A program made the translations under genes and the position numbers. The notes beneath the pieces were generated by a model. The model saw only the letters and a program-made list of their open reading frames with translations. It did no database searches and was not told the DNA's origin. From Zanthoxylum bungeanum (taxonomy: Eukaryota > Streptophyta > Magnoliopsida > Sapindales > Rutaceae), in assembly GCA_019454045.1 (NCBI GenBank), contig SKCR01023423.1, positions 124,001-188,000 on the forward strand: a stretch of 64,000 nucleotides of DNA. Direction: 5' to 3'. Shown piece after piece: positions 21,852 to 32,622 of this stretch. The first letter of the stretch is position 1; the number at the start of each line of letters is the position of its first letter.

Positions 21852-24436
21852 TTAAATGTCTTCCAGAATTTTCAATCTTTTGGGATGGGGTTCCTCTTCT
21901 TCTTTACAATTGAAAAAATCTTCTGAGATATAAAAAAATTGGATCCCGCATTTTTTCACCCACAAATAATCCGAAGGTTTTAAAATGTCATATTGTGTAC
22001 AACATATGTGAAATCTATCAGGAATGCAATTTATTTTTTTAAAATCATTAAATTCCTCGTCATTGAAGAAATAATACCCCAAACATAGGTGATCCGACTT
22101 TGAACAAGAAAGTTTATGATACAGCATCTTGAAGTCCAGGCGATCTGCATCATTGGATTCGAATTTGAATTGATAGTAGCCAGTTGGCCATGGGCCACGG
22201 ACATAATGATGGGGTTGAAAAGCAAGAACAGCGCTAAAAGCAAAGCCGATTACTTTGTTATTATTGAACCCCTTCAAGCTTACAGAAGATCCCATGCTTT
22301 GATGCCTAAACCAACTTGGAATTTCATTCCCAGGTAAAATTACATAACCTGTACTTGTTCCATAATATACCTGTACCATAAAATTCATAATTTTATAAAA
22401 ATATTTTTAAACATTGTACAAAAAGAGAGAGTTAAAGACACACACCTCCTTCCCTACATGTTTCCAACGTGCAGTTGCCTTAAGCTGAAGTTTTTGCAGA
22501 ACTGCTTGGACAATCTCATCGCCATCCAACTTAAAATTCTCGCTCAGGTGAATCTCATGTAGTTCAGGATATTCATTACTTGAGAGTAGAGCTGGTACTG
22601 ATTCCAGCGACGTGCATCCATCTGTACGCAATTCATTTAGTTTGAGTGGAAGCTTTGGTATAAACTGAAGCCTCTCACAATACCTTGAGATGAGGTTTGA
22701 CAAGTTAGAAAGTTGTATGATGCTTTCTGGTATTCTCTCAAATTCGTTGTTGTCTAGAAACAAATTCTGTAGTGAGACTAACTGGCCAAAACTTTCAGGG
22801 AACTCTGTGATGCCGCAGTCAGTTAGATCTAATGATATTATACTATGCAAGCCTAATGAGCGAAGGTTATGCCATCTAAATTTCCAAGTTCCACCAGCAT
22901 ACAAATCTTCTAAATTTCCAAGTTCGTCAGGCAATCTCTGAAGATTTGAACAACCATCCATAGCAAGCCTTTTTAGAGATTTTAATTTACCTAGGTTGCT
23001 TGGGAGACTTTTAAGACTTCTACAATATCCAAGTCTCAAATCAAAAAGCCTAGATAGACAAACTATGGATGAGGGCAGTTCTTCAATTGCAGTTCCAGCT
23101 AAATACATACGTTCTATATTACTAGATGAGAATTCAGGAAGCCTCTTTAATTTTGAGCAGCCCCAAAGATCAAGTGTTTTAAGAGATTCCAAATCGGTTA
23201 TAGTTGGAATACTTTTCAGGTTTTTGCAACCACTTAGATTCAGAGTAACTAAATTGTTCGGATGTGAAGTCAATGATGGGTTTGGAATTCTGGTAAAGAA
23301 CTTCTTACAAGCAGCCATGATTATCTGGTTTAAATTATCGTGATGCTGCAAAGATAAATCATTAGTATTAATTTAAGATATTTAAACTTTATTATTAATA
23401 TTAAAACAATGCCTAAATATTAAAATATATATACATACCTGGACATCGTTCCAGAGTTGTTCAATATTACTATGAGGCATTTCAAGTGAAACAAGTTTCT
23501 CCAGAGGAATATTTGAAGGCAATGATTTTAATGGATATCCATGCCAGTGAAGACACCTTACTTCAGCTAATCCAAGGCCTTGGAAATAAGGCACCTTTAA
23601 TTTGTTCTCTCCGTATTTGATTGAGTTATATAATTTTAGAAATCTCAAATTAGGCATCTTTGAGAAAGTATCTGAGTTTAAATATATCTCTTCATTAACT
23701 CTACCCATATCCAAATATATGCCTTTAATTGCTTCAGTCCCCTGTTAATCAATAAAATATTTTAAAATTGAAGGTGATAGTTACTATTAGGTTGTCATGC
23801 TCCTTATTGACATAAGAAGAAACATAATCATACAATTAATATTATATATATATAAATTACTATTTTCAAAACAATAATCTATGACAAAATGCTTACCTTG
23901 TTAAATTTCAAAACTTTGATAATATCCTCATGATTCCACAACCGACTGCGTTTTTCTGGATTTTCACTAGACTCTTGCTTGACAATTTCCTTACCCATTT
24001 CTTGTAGTAGATCATGCATTGTTATTTTGTTATCTTCTTTGATAACAAGAGACTTGTCAACAAGAACATTTATTCCTATTTCTGCGTAGAAACCGCTTTC
24101 ATTAAGGAATTTCATTACAAAGCATTCATCTTCACCATTCAAAAAACAAGCAACATCTAAGAAAATGTTCTTTTCTTGATCGTCCAAATCATCATAGCTT
24201 ATTTTTAGCACATTCTGTATTTCCGGATTGGGAATTTTTTCTAGTTTGTTTATTGCATTCCCATACTTCTTTTTCCCTTTTAAATAGATAGTGACCTAAA
24301 ACTTAAGAGCTAAAGGAACACCTTTTGCGTACTTTATTACCTTATTTGAATGTCCTCATAACCTATCTTCGGATGGTTTTTGTTGAAGGCATGTCGACTA
24401 AAAAGCTCAAGGGCATGATGATACCCTAATGCCTTC

Positions 24437-25548
24437 TGAAAATTCGGGGTTATCCTAAGTTCTGACCCTATGCGGAATTACAGACAATAAGCAGGACAAG
24501 TCCTGTTACTGCTACTATGGAATTGCAACAGGCAAATTAACAGGCAACCACAATAACAAATAAATAAAATATGCTGCAAATATAAAAACAATAACGATAA
24601 ACAAAGCAGCAAATAAAATCAATCACACACAATTCAACACAATAATTTTGGTGACGAAGTGGAAAACTCTTCCGAGTAAAAAACCACTCCGGGTATAGGC
24701 TACCACCCGAATCCACTATATCGAGAAAAACTTACAGCGATGGTCAAGACCTATGGTGGCAACTCCACCGACTCAAGTACCTCTATACTGCAAGAACTCA
24801 AGGAACTCCTCAAGCCCGCGACCCACGGTTTTCTTCAGAACCTCTGAAGTCTCTGAGTAGATTATATCACCAATTGACGCCGGAACTCCGACTACCAAAC
24901 TTCCTCCTAAAGAACTCTAAAGGATTAGGGAATTTGGGTTAAGTTGTGTTGAAGGTTTATCAAAGAATGGATTTCACCATTAACAAAGAAGAAGACAAAA
25001 GATTCAAAGAGTCTTCAAGGTGAAATCAAAGAGAGTTGAAAGCTTTGAGAGTATTTGGCTCAAGAGAAATATGCTTCAACTAATGAGAATGGCGGCTAAG
25101 GGTTATATTATAGGTAGGGTGAAAACCTAGGGTTTTGCAGGCCAAAAACGCGTCCAGATCGCAGTCGCGTTCGAACGCTTACTAGAACGCTACACGAACG
25201 CGCCCTTTCTGTGAAGACTCGTTCGAACGTCAATCGAACGCACAACGAACGTGAACTCTCTGGAATGATCTCGTTCGAACCCAACAAGAACGAGACTCGA
25301 ACATTTACTCTCTGGAATTCCCGTTCGAACCCAATAAAGAACGTGCCACTAACTTTACACGTTCGAGCCCAATTACGAACGCAGCACCAACGCCACTCGT
25401 TCGAACACTGCAACGAACGCACCACGAACGCATGTCTGATGCACAGCAGCCAACACCCAGTCCAATTGCACAAAGATCTTCACGACATATTACAACTCAA
25501 TTGAACTTATTTTGTCACGGACACATGCCAATAAAAATGGAACTCACA
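24437..25548 (-). repeat. Copia-4 3' LTR (left copy, 1112 bp)
   Basis: The plus strand reads TGAAAATTCGGGG...AACTCACA. Compared with the right copy it has a 1-bp deletion inside the TATA region (near 25103), a 3-bp indel near 24985 and one nearby substitution. It contains the TTCGAA array at 25165-25435. Confidence 0.95.
25165..25435 (-). promoter_or_regulatory. TTCGAA palindrome array in Copia-4 U3 (left LTR)
   Basis: Six modules each start CGTTCGA(A/G)C and most carry one or two further GAACG half-sites. TTCGAA/TTCGAG cores lie at 25170, 25222, 25274, 25324, 25362 and 25400, a spacing of 52, 52, 50, 38 and 38 bp. On the minus strand the array lies directly upstream of the TATA region near 25103. 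It is CpG-rich in an AT-rich element. Confidence 0.55.
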
Positions 25549-27235
25549 ATCTCCCCCTTTGGCATTCCGTGACAAAATACTACCTAATACAAAGACTACG
25601 GTAATAGACCCAAAAAGCAAATAGTCAACTGTCAACCATCAAAAACAGTGACTTATTACAAATGGACTCGATCTAACACCTAACAAAGTAGTCTTGAAAT
25701 TAATGCCACCGCAGCAACATACCTGCTACCTGAAACATCCACAAACAACAATATACCGTGAAAAGCATTGGGATAATCAAGTAAACCATAAAGCAGGTAA
25801 AAATCTCATACATGTACAAGTAGAAATCCTTCTCCCCCTTAATCTTAACTCCCCTTAAAACGGAGATATCTAAAGGATATTCTACTAATCCCTCCTATGT
25901 ATTAAGGCTCTCCCCCTTAATATATTACTCTCCCCCTTTTTGTCACGAAATGACAAAGGGTAAAAGAAACAGGAAAAAATAACAGGAGAACAGGAGAAAA
26001 CACATGCAAGAGCATAAACAGACATGAATTACTCCCCCTCACTAACAGACACATAAAGTTAGCAAAAATAAGACACGGGAAGCAAACCAAACTCAGAAAA
26101 GTGCACAGGAAAAAAAAATAGGTATGCAATAACATGAAGCACACACAGGCACATACTGAGATAAAAAAAATCATGTTAAAAACTGACTGAAACAGCATTT
26201 CAAGCTGATACAATGATACCCAGTCAGTATTCAGCTGGTTATGACATGAAACAATATGCATCATTTTAAAAGTGGCTAAATACAACACTTATGCATATGA
26301 CATAAACACCAAAGCATATAAAGCACTTGCGTGGAAAAATAAAGTGCATAACGAATCAAGGCTTAAGACCTTATTTTATGAGCTGGACACAGCCAAAGAA
26401 ATCCATCTCTAAACAAACCAAGTCCACAAAATAGGTGTTCAAACCCAGCACCACTAGGACCTGAAAATAAGCAACATTGGTTGCATGCTATAATTTACCC
26501 CAGAAAATCATGAGCTCATATTTAATAACTCTTTCGAGTGAAAGGTTTTTGCCCTTATCTTTTGAATTTGGCCATTTTGGCTCTTTTGCACTTGAGTCTC
26601 ATTTTTTTTTTTTAAATATATTTCTTTTTACTTTTACAAGGGGATAGCAAGGTCATCTAGTCAAAGGTCACACTATTAAGCAAACAAAGCATGGAAGAGA
26701 TTAGATGCCATTCCAAAAACTCATACATGCGACCAAGCCTTGATAAAAATAAAAATGTGTATGTGAAAGTGCAAGCACAAGATATACCAAAGGTTTTTAT
26801 CACACACACTCATGTATATAGAGCATCAAGAAAAATAACAGCATATCATACATGCATAATCATATATCCTACATACCAGGATCACATGCACATATATTCA
26901 TGCTCTAACAAGCCATAAAAAAAATTTTGGTCTTTTCAAAATATATAATTTTTTTTTTTGATTTTTTTAGTTTTAAAGCACACAAAAAAAAAGACACAAA
27001 ACAGCTTGCAAAACATCCAATGATACGTGGAGTTGTATCCCCGAGTGCAGATCATACTACCGTCCATTCGGAATCGGCTATGAAATTTATGTCCGGGTTT
27101 CCATCCTATATACCAAGGGATATATAACAAAAACAAGACACACACACACCCATATGCTGTGAAAACAAAACAAACGTGTAAAAACATAAAAACACACGCA
27201 CACACACATGCAATGGGAAGATAAAAGTGCATCAT
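25549..27235 (-). other. Copia-4 internal non-coding region with repeated polypurine tracts
   Basis: No reading frame is supported where pol should be. The polypurine tract AAAGGGGGAGAT (minus strand) abuts the left LTR at 25549-25560. Further CTCCCCCT motifs on the plus strand recur near 25831, 25911, 25930 and 26031, which look like repeated copies of the tract. CA-rich microsatellite patches lie near 27139-27150 and 27190-27210. Confidence 0.6.
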
Positions 27236-28396
27236 TTAAGCAGAGTTACACCGAAGTGCACTCTCATAATGTCCATCAGGACATGCAGAGGAAGATGGGA
27301 ATTCATCTTGCTTCCTCACCCAAACTTTTCTAGGAACCACTTCCACACTAGAGTTCCCAGACAACAAAGAAAGTTTCTCACTAAGAAATAGTGCTTGTTT
27401 GGTTAGTGCAGAAACTTGAGACATTAGATTTGACGAATCAAATCTAGGAGACACACTCTTAGGCCTTCTCTTTTGCTTGTGCAACATGAAGCACTTAGGC
27501 CTAATATGTCCAGCCTTGCCACAGTGGTGGCACACAGGCACAAACCTCATATGAGAGCGAGGTTTTCCCACAATACCTCTAGATCGAGGTTGGGTCACAG
27601 GACGAGGAACAAACGGAGGAATCACATGACTACACACAACAGGCTTTTTGCCTAAGTCACGTTTAGCTGCAACAGGCACAGCTTTGGAAGAAGAAGCATT
27701 ATCACAGTTAGGCTCAGAAATAATTCCTAACATACGGTCCAATTTTTTATTTCCACTAGTATCTTCAAGTTCAGTCTCTAAAGCTAGGACCTTATCAATA
27801 AGACCTCTATTCCTCTCCTCTAGGTCATCAACCATCAAAAGGCTATGCTCAAATTTGGCTTGAGCTTCATTCTTTTCTAGCTCTACAATTTTCAGCCTTT
27901 TTCTGACCTCTAAATTAGTCTTTTTAATAGCTAAACTCTCATTAAACAGTTCAGCATAAGCTACCTGAAGACTATCCTCATCAACAGACTCATCAAGAGA
28001 GACTTCTGAATCAGCATCATTAACAACAATCTCTCTCTCATCAGTCACACTAGCAGTAAAGGCTATATAATTTCCTTTAAGAGAGTCATCACTTTCAGAA
28101 TCACTAAGAGAGGCAACCATGGCTCTCTTACCTTTAGCCCTAAGATATGTGGGACACTCAGATCTAACGTGCCCATATCCATCACATTCATGGCACTGGA
28201 CAACTCGGGATTTATTATCCCTATCCTCTCTAGACTCTCTCCTGCTATGCCTACTCTCTCTAGGCTTATTCTCTATATCCCTATCACGGTTATGGCTATT
28301 CTTCTTAAGTTTAAGAAATTTCTCAAACTTCTTTGTAAACAATGCCAAATCACGATCCGTGAGGGTATCACAATTTAAGGGTTGACTATGCTCCAT
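27236..28396 (-). CDS. Copia-4 Gag (intact 386-residue frame)
   Basis: The start ATG is 41 bp downstream of the primer site region, matching a Gag start. The N-terminal part has LTDRDLALFTKKFEKFLKL and a basic arginine-rich stretch. Two zinc knuckles follow: CHECDGYGHVRSEC at about residues 68-81 and CHHCGKAGHIRPKC near residue 290. Between them lies an acidic coiled-coil-like segment (LEVRKRLKIVELEKNEAQAK). The C-terminus has PRKVWVRKQDE. The N-terminal capsid half of Copia Gag is shortened or missing. This is the only intact retroelement frame in the window; it would give a nucleocapsid-like RNA-binding protein. Confidence 0.8.
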   Translation of the reverse strand: MEHSQPLNCDTLTDRDLALFTKKFEKFLKLKKNSHNRDRDIENKPRESRHSRRESREDRDNKSRVVQCHECDGYGHVRSECPTYLRAKGKRAMVASLSDSESDDSLKGNYIAFTASVTDEREIVVNDADSEVSLDESVDEDSLQVAYAELFNESLAIKKTNLEVRKRLKIVELEKNEAQAKFEHSLLMVDDLEERNRGLIDKVLALETELEDTSGNKKLDRMLGIISEPNCDNASSSKAVPVAAKRDLGKKPVVCSHVIPPFVPRPVTQPRSRGIVGKPRSHMRFVPVCHHCGKAGHIRPKCFMLHKQKRRPKSVSPRFDSSNLMSQVSALTKQALFLSEKLSLLSGNSSVEVVPRKVWVRKQDEFPSSSACPDGHYESALRCNSA

Positions 28397-28423
28397 AGTA
28401 AAAGGGTCAAGGATCGAGTTCAG

Positions 28424-28435
28424 GCTCTGATACCA
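28424..28435 (-). other. Copia-4 primer binding site
   Basis: The minus strand reads TGGTATCAGAGC, a perfect match to the initiator tRNA-Met site, 2 bp inside the 5' LTR. Confidence 0.93.
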
Positions 28436-28437
28436 AT

Positions 28438-29548
28438 TGAAAATTCGGGGTTATCCTAAGTTCTGACCCTATGCGGAATTACAGACAATAAGCAGGACAA
28501 GTCCTGTTACTGCTACTATGGAATTGCAACAGGCAAATTAACAGGCAACCACAATAACAAATAAATAAAATATGCTGCAAATATAAAAACAATAACGATA
28601 AACAAAGCAGCAAATAAAATCAATCACACACAATTCAACACAATAATTTTGGTGACGAAGTGGAAAACTCTTCCGAGTTAAAAAACCACTCCGGGTATAG
28701 GCTACCACCCGAATCCACTATATCGAGAAAACTTACAGCGATGGTCAAGACCTATGGTGGCAACTCCACCGAACTCAAGTACCTCTATACTGCAAGAACT
28801 CAAGGAACTCCTCAAGCCCGCGACCCACGGTTTTCTTCAGAACCTCTGAAGTCTCTGAGTAGATTATATCACCAATTGACGCCGGAACTCCGACTACCAA
28901 ACTTCCTCCTAAAGAACTCTAAAGGATTAGGGAATTTGGGTTAAGTTGTGTTGAAGGTTTATCAAAGAATGGATTTCACCATTAACAAAGAAGACATAAG
29001 ATTCAAAGAGTCTTCAAGGTGAAATCAAAGAGAGTTGAAAGCTTTGAGAGTATTTGGCTCAAGAGAAATATGCTTCAACTAATGAGAATGGCGGCTAAGG
29101 GTTATATTTATAGGTAGGGTGAAAACCTAGGGTTTTGCAGGCCAAAAACGCGTCCAGATCGCAGTCGCGTTCGAACGCTTACTAGAACGCTACACGAACG
29201 CGCCCTTTCTGTGAAGACTCGTTCGAACGTCAATCGAACGCACAACGAACGTGAACTCTCTGGAATGATCTCGTTCGAACCCAACAAGAACGAGACTCGA
29301 ACATTTACTCTCTGGAATTCCCGTTCGAACCCAATAAAGAACGTGCCACTAACTTTACACGTTCGAGCCCAATTACGAACGCAGCACCAACGCCACTCGT
29401 TCGAACACTGCAACGAACGCACCACGAACGCATGTCTGATGCACAGCAGCCAACACCCAGTCCAATTGCACAAAGATCTTCACGACATATTACAACTCAA
29501 TTGAACTTATTTTGTCACGGACACATGCCAATAAAAATGGAACTCACA
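28438..29548 (-). repeat. Copia-4 5' LTR (right copy, 1111 bp)
   Basis: It is nearly identical to 24437-25548. Its TATA box on the minus strand reads TATAAATATA near 29103-29112. The TTCGAA array is at 29165-29435 with the same spacing as in the left copy. Confidence 0.95.
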
Positions 29549-31169
29549 CCTTCACCTCATATATTTTTTTCAATCCACAATTTCTAAGCACCTGCTTATC
29601 CCTTGTGGTTATTATGATTCGACTCTTATGCATAAACCGATCAAAACTTCCGATTATGGATTCTATTTGATTGAAACGAGTCACATCATCAAGAATAATG
29701 AGAACTTTTTTACGGCTGAGCCTTCTGAAGATGAGGTGATCAAAAATCACATGTTCATCCCTTTCCCCCAATAATTGTAACATAAATTTACGTTGCAAGT
29801 AAGATAATCCTCCTGGACGTTCTGATTCTTCTCTGACATTTTGAAGGAAGCAAGAACCTTCAAAATTATTAGAGATTTTGTCAAAAATAGCTCTTGCAAT
29901 TGTTGTCTTGCCTATACCACCAATGCCCCAAATCCCTAAAGTCCAAGCTTCTTTTAAATCACTACCTAAGGCTAACATAGATTCAATTTCCTTGACTGTT
30001 GACTCTACTCCAACCAGTTGGCCTTTGTTATCACTTGGAATCACTTTAGCCAGACTCTTCATAATGTGATTAACCATTTCTTTTATAAGTTTCGATTCGG
30101 GCCTAACAAATACAAAAAGTAGCATTATGTTCCAAAAGGATGTAAAAACATGATAGGATACCTAATAAAAACACATTAAAAAAATGATATAACATGTTTG
30201 AGAATATCATAAGATAAAAATGTGAGGTGAATATATATGCAAATTATTGTTGAATATTTCAAAAGTGTGAGTTTGAGAAGTAGAAAACTAACTTTTCAAA
30301 TTTTGATTTTTGAAAAATTATTTTATCCTTCAATATAATTCTAAAATATCCTCATATAACTTGTACAGTTCATCAAATACGATAATAACAATCCTTGTAC
30401 AATCGTATCTTTCAATATAATTTTAAAACTCCCCATAAGTAACTTATATGGGGTCCAACGCCTTATGATTTAGAATCCTTGAATAATAATAAAATCAAAA
30501 AATTAGAGACTTTTTAAACATCATCTTCACAATTTTATCATTCGAAATAATTCTAAAACTATCCTCAAATAGCTCATACAATCTAAAACTATTAGAGCAT
30601 ACATGCATGACAGTAGAAGCACAAAATGACACTATGTGCATGGTAACTTTATAAATGACAATGGTATGAATTAAATAAAATTAACCTTATGGTATGAGAA
30701 TCCAAACCAGACAAATTGGCAGCTTCCGTCAAAGCAGTCCTCCATATTTGCATCTTTTCTGGTCCCCATTGATGCTCAAGCTTCGAAAATAGATCCCCAA
30801 AAATCCCAGTTTGCTTTCTCACATGTGATGGATCAACGCCATAAAAAACAGGTATCACAATCTGTCCATGTTGATTCTTGCATTCAAATATTTTAACAAG
30901 TTCATCGAGACACCACCTGGAAGAGGCATACCCTTCAGAAAATATTATAAGTGAAATGTTTGATGCTTCAATTGCATCCAAAAGAGACTGGGAAATTTCA
31001 TTTCCACGAATAAGTCGGTCATCAATGAAAGTTTCAATATTTTTCTGACACAAAGCTTCATAAAGATGACTGGTAAATTTGTTACGAGTCTCCTCTCCTC
31101 TGAAACTAAGAAAAACATCATGCATGTTTCGAGGATGAGAAGAAGAAGAAGAAGCCATAACAGAAACAA

Positions 31170-31882
31170 TTCAATTGATTAGAGTTTTCTATCAGAAAAT
31201 TTGATCATAATAATAATAACATGACCACTGGGGATATATATATTATAGATAGATGCTTTTATTAATTTCTTGAAATTTCCACCAGGAAGTTTCCTTGTAA
31301 TTTCTTCGTATTATCCTCTTCCATAAAGTAATGACGGGAAGAAAAAGACAGAACATATGCATGGCGCCACAGTTGACTGACTTTTTAACAAAATCATTTC
31401 CTAATTAAACTAAAAACTAAAAAAATAAATGCATTTTTTATCAGAAAATTTGATCATAATAATAATGTGATCATATATATATAACTTACAGGAAGTTTCG
31501 TTTGTCCACTTTATGTAAAGTTGAGAGAAGAAATTAATGACAAGAAGAAAAAGAATAAGATGGAAAAGAATAAAACCATAAGTCTCAAAATACTTTAATC
31601 TTAGTCTACTTTCTTTAAAATTATGGCTACTTTTTCTAAAGTCGATACCGACTTTAGAAATCAATTGACCCGTAGCCAAATTTTTTTTAAAAAAAAAAAT
31701 CAGAAGTTTTGTCACAATTTATCGTATTATCTTAAAATCAATGAAATACATAAAATGTGTGGTGGAATCTAATCACAAGGGTTCGATAACATTACTTTAT
31801 CCAATACGAACATATTTTGACACTAAAATTTAATTAATTGAATTTTCATAATTCAGAATTCGTATTAAAACTAAAAATATGT
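31170..31882 (-). promoter_or_regulatory. TNL-A upstream region with a repeated promoter segment
   Basis: The segment ATCAGAAAATTTGATCATAA occurs at about 31192 and again at about 31440. TNL-B has the same arrangement at about 51753 and a variant at about 51975. The repeat therefore predates the gene duplication. TATATATATTATAG near 31236-31250 could include a TATA box about 85 bp upstream of the ATG. A TTGACTGACTTTTT block (W-box core) near 31374 is also shared with unit B. No gene lies here. Confidence 0.4.
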
Positions 31883-32569
31883 TGTTGATGGTGTTTTTTT
31901 AAGCACTATAATAGTTAAGCAGCACGTCAGGGGTAGAAGGGTAATTTCCTTCTTAAGCATAAATGCCAACCCGACCACGTCAAGACCGACCATTTGAAGA
32001 GACGTGTTCTAGAAGAAGAGTCATCATATTCCTACATGATAAGATAATTAGTTATCATACTTTCATGGGAAAAATTGATAAGTCAGAGTCCTAGTAGGAT
32101 AAGGAAAGTAAAGGTAGTTTTGATTAGGAATCCTTATGGGAAAATGAAATAGTTTTGACTATGAATCCTTATGGGAAAAGGAAATCATCTCAAACTGGGA
32201 ATTCTTGTACAAGTAGGAATCCGATTTCTTCACCATTATAAATAGGAGGGTAGAAAGTGCATAAGGGGAATCGGAATCATAAAGGGGAGAGAATGAATAT
32301 CAATCTCATTGTGATAAAGCTTGTAAACTCAAGAGATATCAGAGAAGCATATCTCAGTAATAAAAGAATAGTTCTGTTTGTGTCCGTGGACGTAGGTTTG
32401 ATCAAAATCCGCCGAACCACGTTAAATCTCCTTGTTGATTGGCGCATTATCTATATTCTGCTAAATTTTCTTTTGGTTTCCCTCATAACCAAACAAATTC
32501 ACTATTGAGGGAAGATTACCTCGGGAGTAATATTCCATATTACCCTGAGCCCAAAATCCACCGTCAACA
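31883..32569 (+). repeat. Gypsy element 5' LTR (687 bp)
   Basis: The ends TGTTGATGGTG and CACCGTCAACA form an imperfect inverted repeat with TG...CA termini. TATAAATA at 32237-32244 is a TATA box. The primer site TTGGCGCCGTCTGTGGG follows at 32571-32587, the form seen in many plant Gypsy elements. Confidence 0.88.
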
Positions 32570-32570
32570 G

Positions 32571-32587
32571 TTGGCGCCGTCTGTGGG
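32571..32587 (+). other. Gypsy primer binding site
   Basis: TTGGCGCCGTCTGTGGG starts 1 bp after the LTR end, as in plant Gypsy elements whose sites begin TGGCGCC. Confidence 0.8.
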
Positions 32588-32622
32588 AAATTCGTAACAA
32601 AAAGTAGTTCACGAAAAGGACA

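Larger units (their letters stand above)
24437..29548 (-). mobile_element. Copia-4: young gag-only LTR element in TNL-A NB-ARC
   Basis: This 5112-bp element has a perfect 5-bp target duplication CCTTC (24432-24436 and 29549-29553); the empty site is present in TNL-B near 49796-49805. The two 1.1-kb LTRs differ by about one substitution and a few small indels. The primer site (TGGTATCAGAGC on the minus strand, 28424-28435) abuts the right LTR and a polypurine tract abuts the left one, fixing minus orientation. The only long frame inside is Gag at 27236-28396. There is no protease, integrase, RT or RNase H, so it is non-autonomous. The Gag tail recalls SIRE-type Copia, a tentative assignment. 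Confidence 0.95.
21852..31158 (-). pseudogene. TIR-NBS-LRR-C-JID resistance gene, copy A (split by Copia-4)
   Basis: Exon 1 (30686-31158) is a TIR domain with DVFLSFRGEETR and the SRWCLDELV segment holding the NADase glutamate. Exon 2 (30102-29549, then 24436-23897) is NB-ARC: P-loop GIGGIGKTT, KKVLIILDDV, SRIIITTRD, and MHD in ITMHDLLQEMG. Exon 3 (23439-23741) and exon 4 (22446-23345) hold about ten leucine-rich repeats (LNLSGCKNLKSIP, LDLWGCSKLKRLP). Exon 5 (21852-22370) is the C-JID domain (YVILPGNEIPSWF to the stop). Copia-4 interrupts NB-ARC after YEVK. Separate 1-2 bp deletions in 24240-24350 relative to copy B also break the frame, so excising the element would not restore the gene. 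Such proteins act as intracellular immune receptors. Confidence 0.92.
11460..31390. repeat. Segmental duplication, unit A (S8H - ABA3 - TNL)
   Basis: From S8H exon 2 through the TNL promoter, this region aligns in the same order and orientation with about 35480-52140. Intergenic DNA is also shared, for example 12446-14340 with 37405-39600, so this is a genomic tandem duplication and not retroposition. Unit A carries insertions missing from B (solo LTR-2, a CACTA MITE, a hAT-like element, Copia-4). It lacks the ABA3 3' half. S8H exon 1 is found only in A. Confidence 0.9.

Noticed and set aside
25108..25504. 121- and 97-residue frames in both Copia-4 LTRs
   Set aside because: They are identical in the two LTRs and lie across the TTCGAA array and U3. 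They have no start context or domain and come from repeat composition.
30945..31169. A Leu-rich small frame (and its twin at 51417-51734)
   Set aside because: It is a +1 frame shadow of the TIR exon; the Ser-repeat coding region reads as Leu in this frame.
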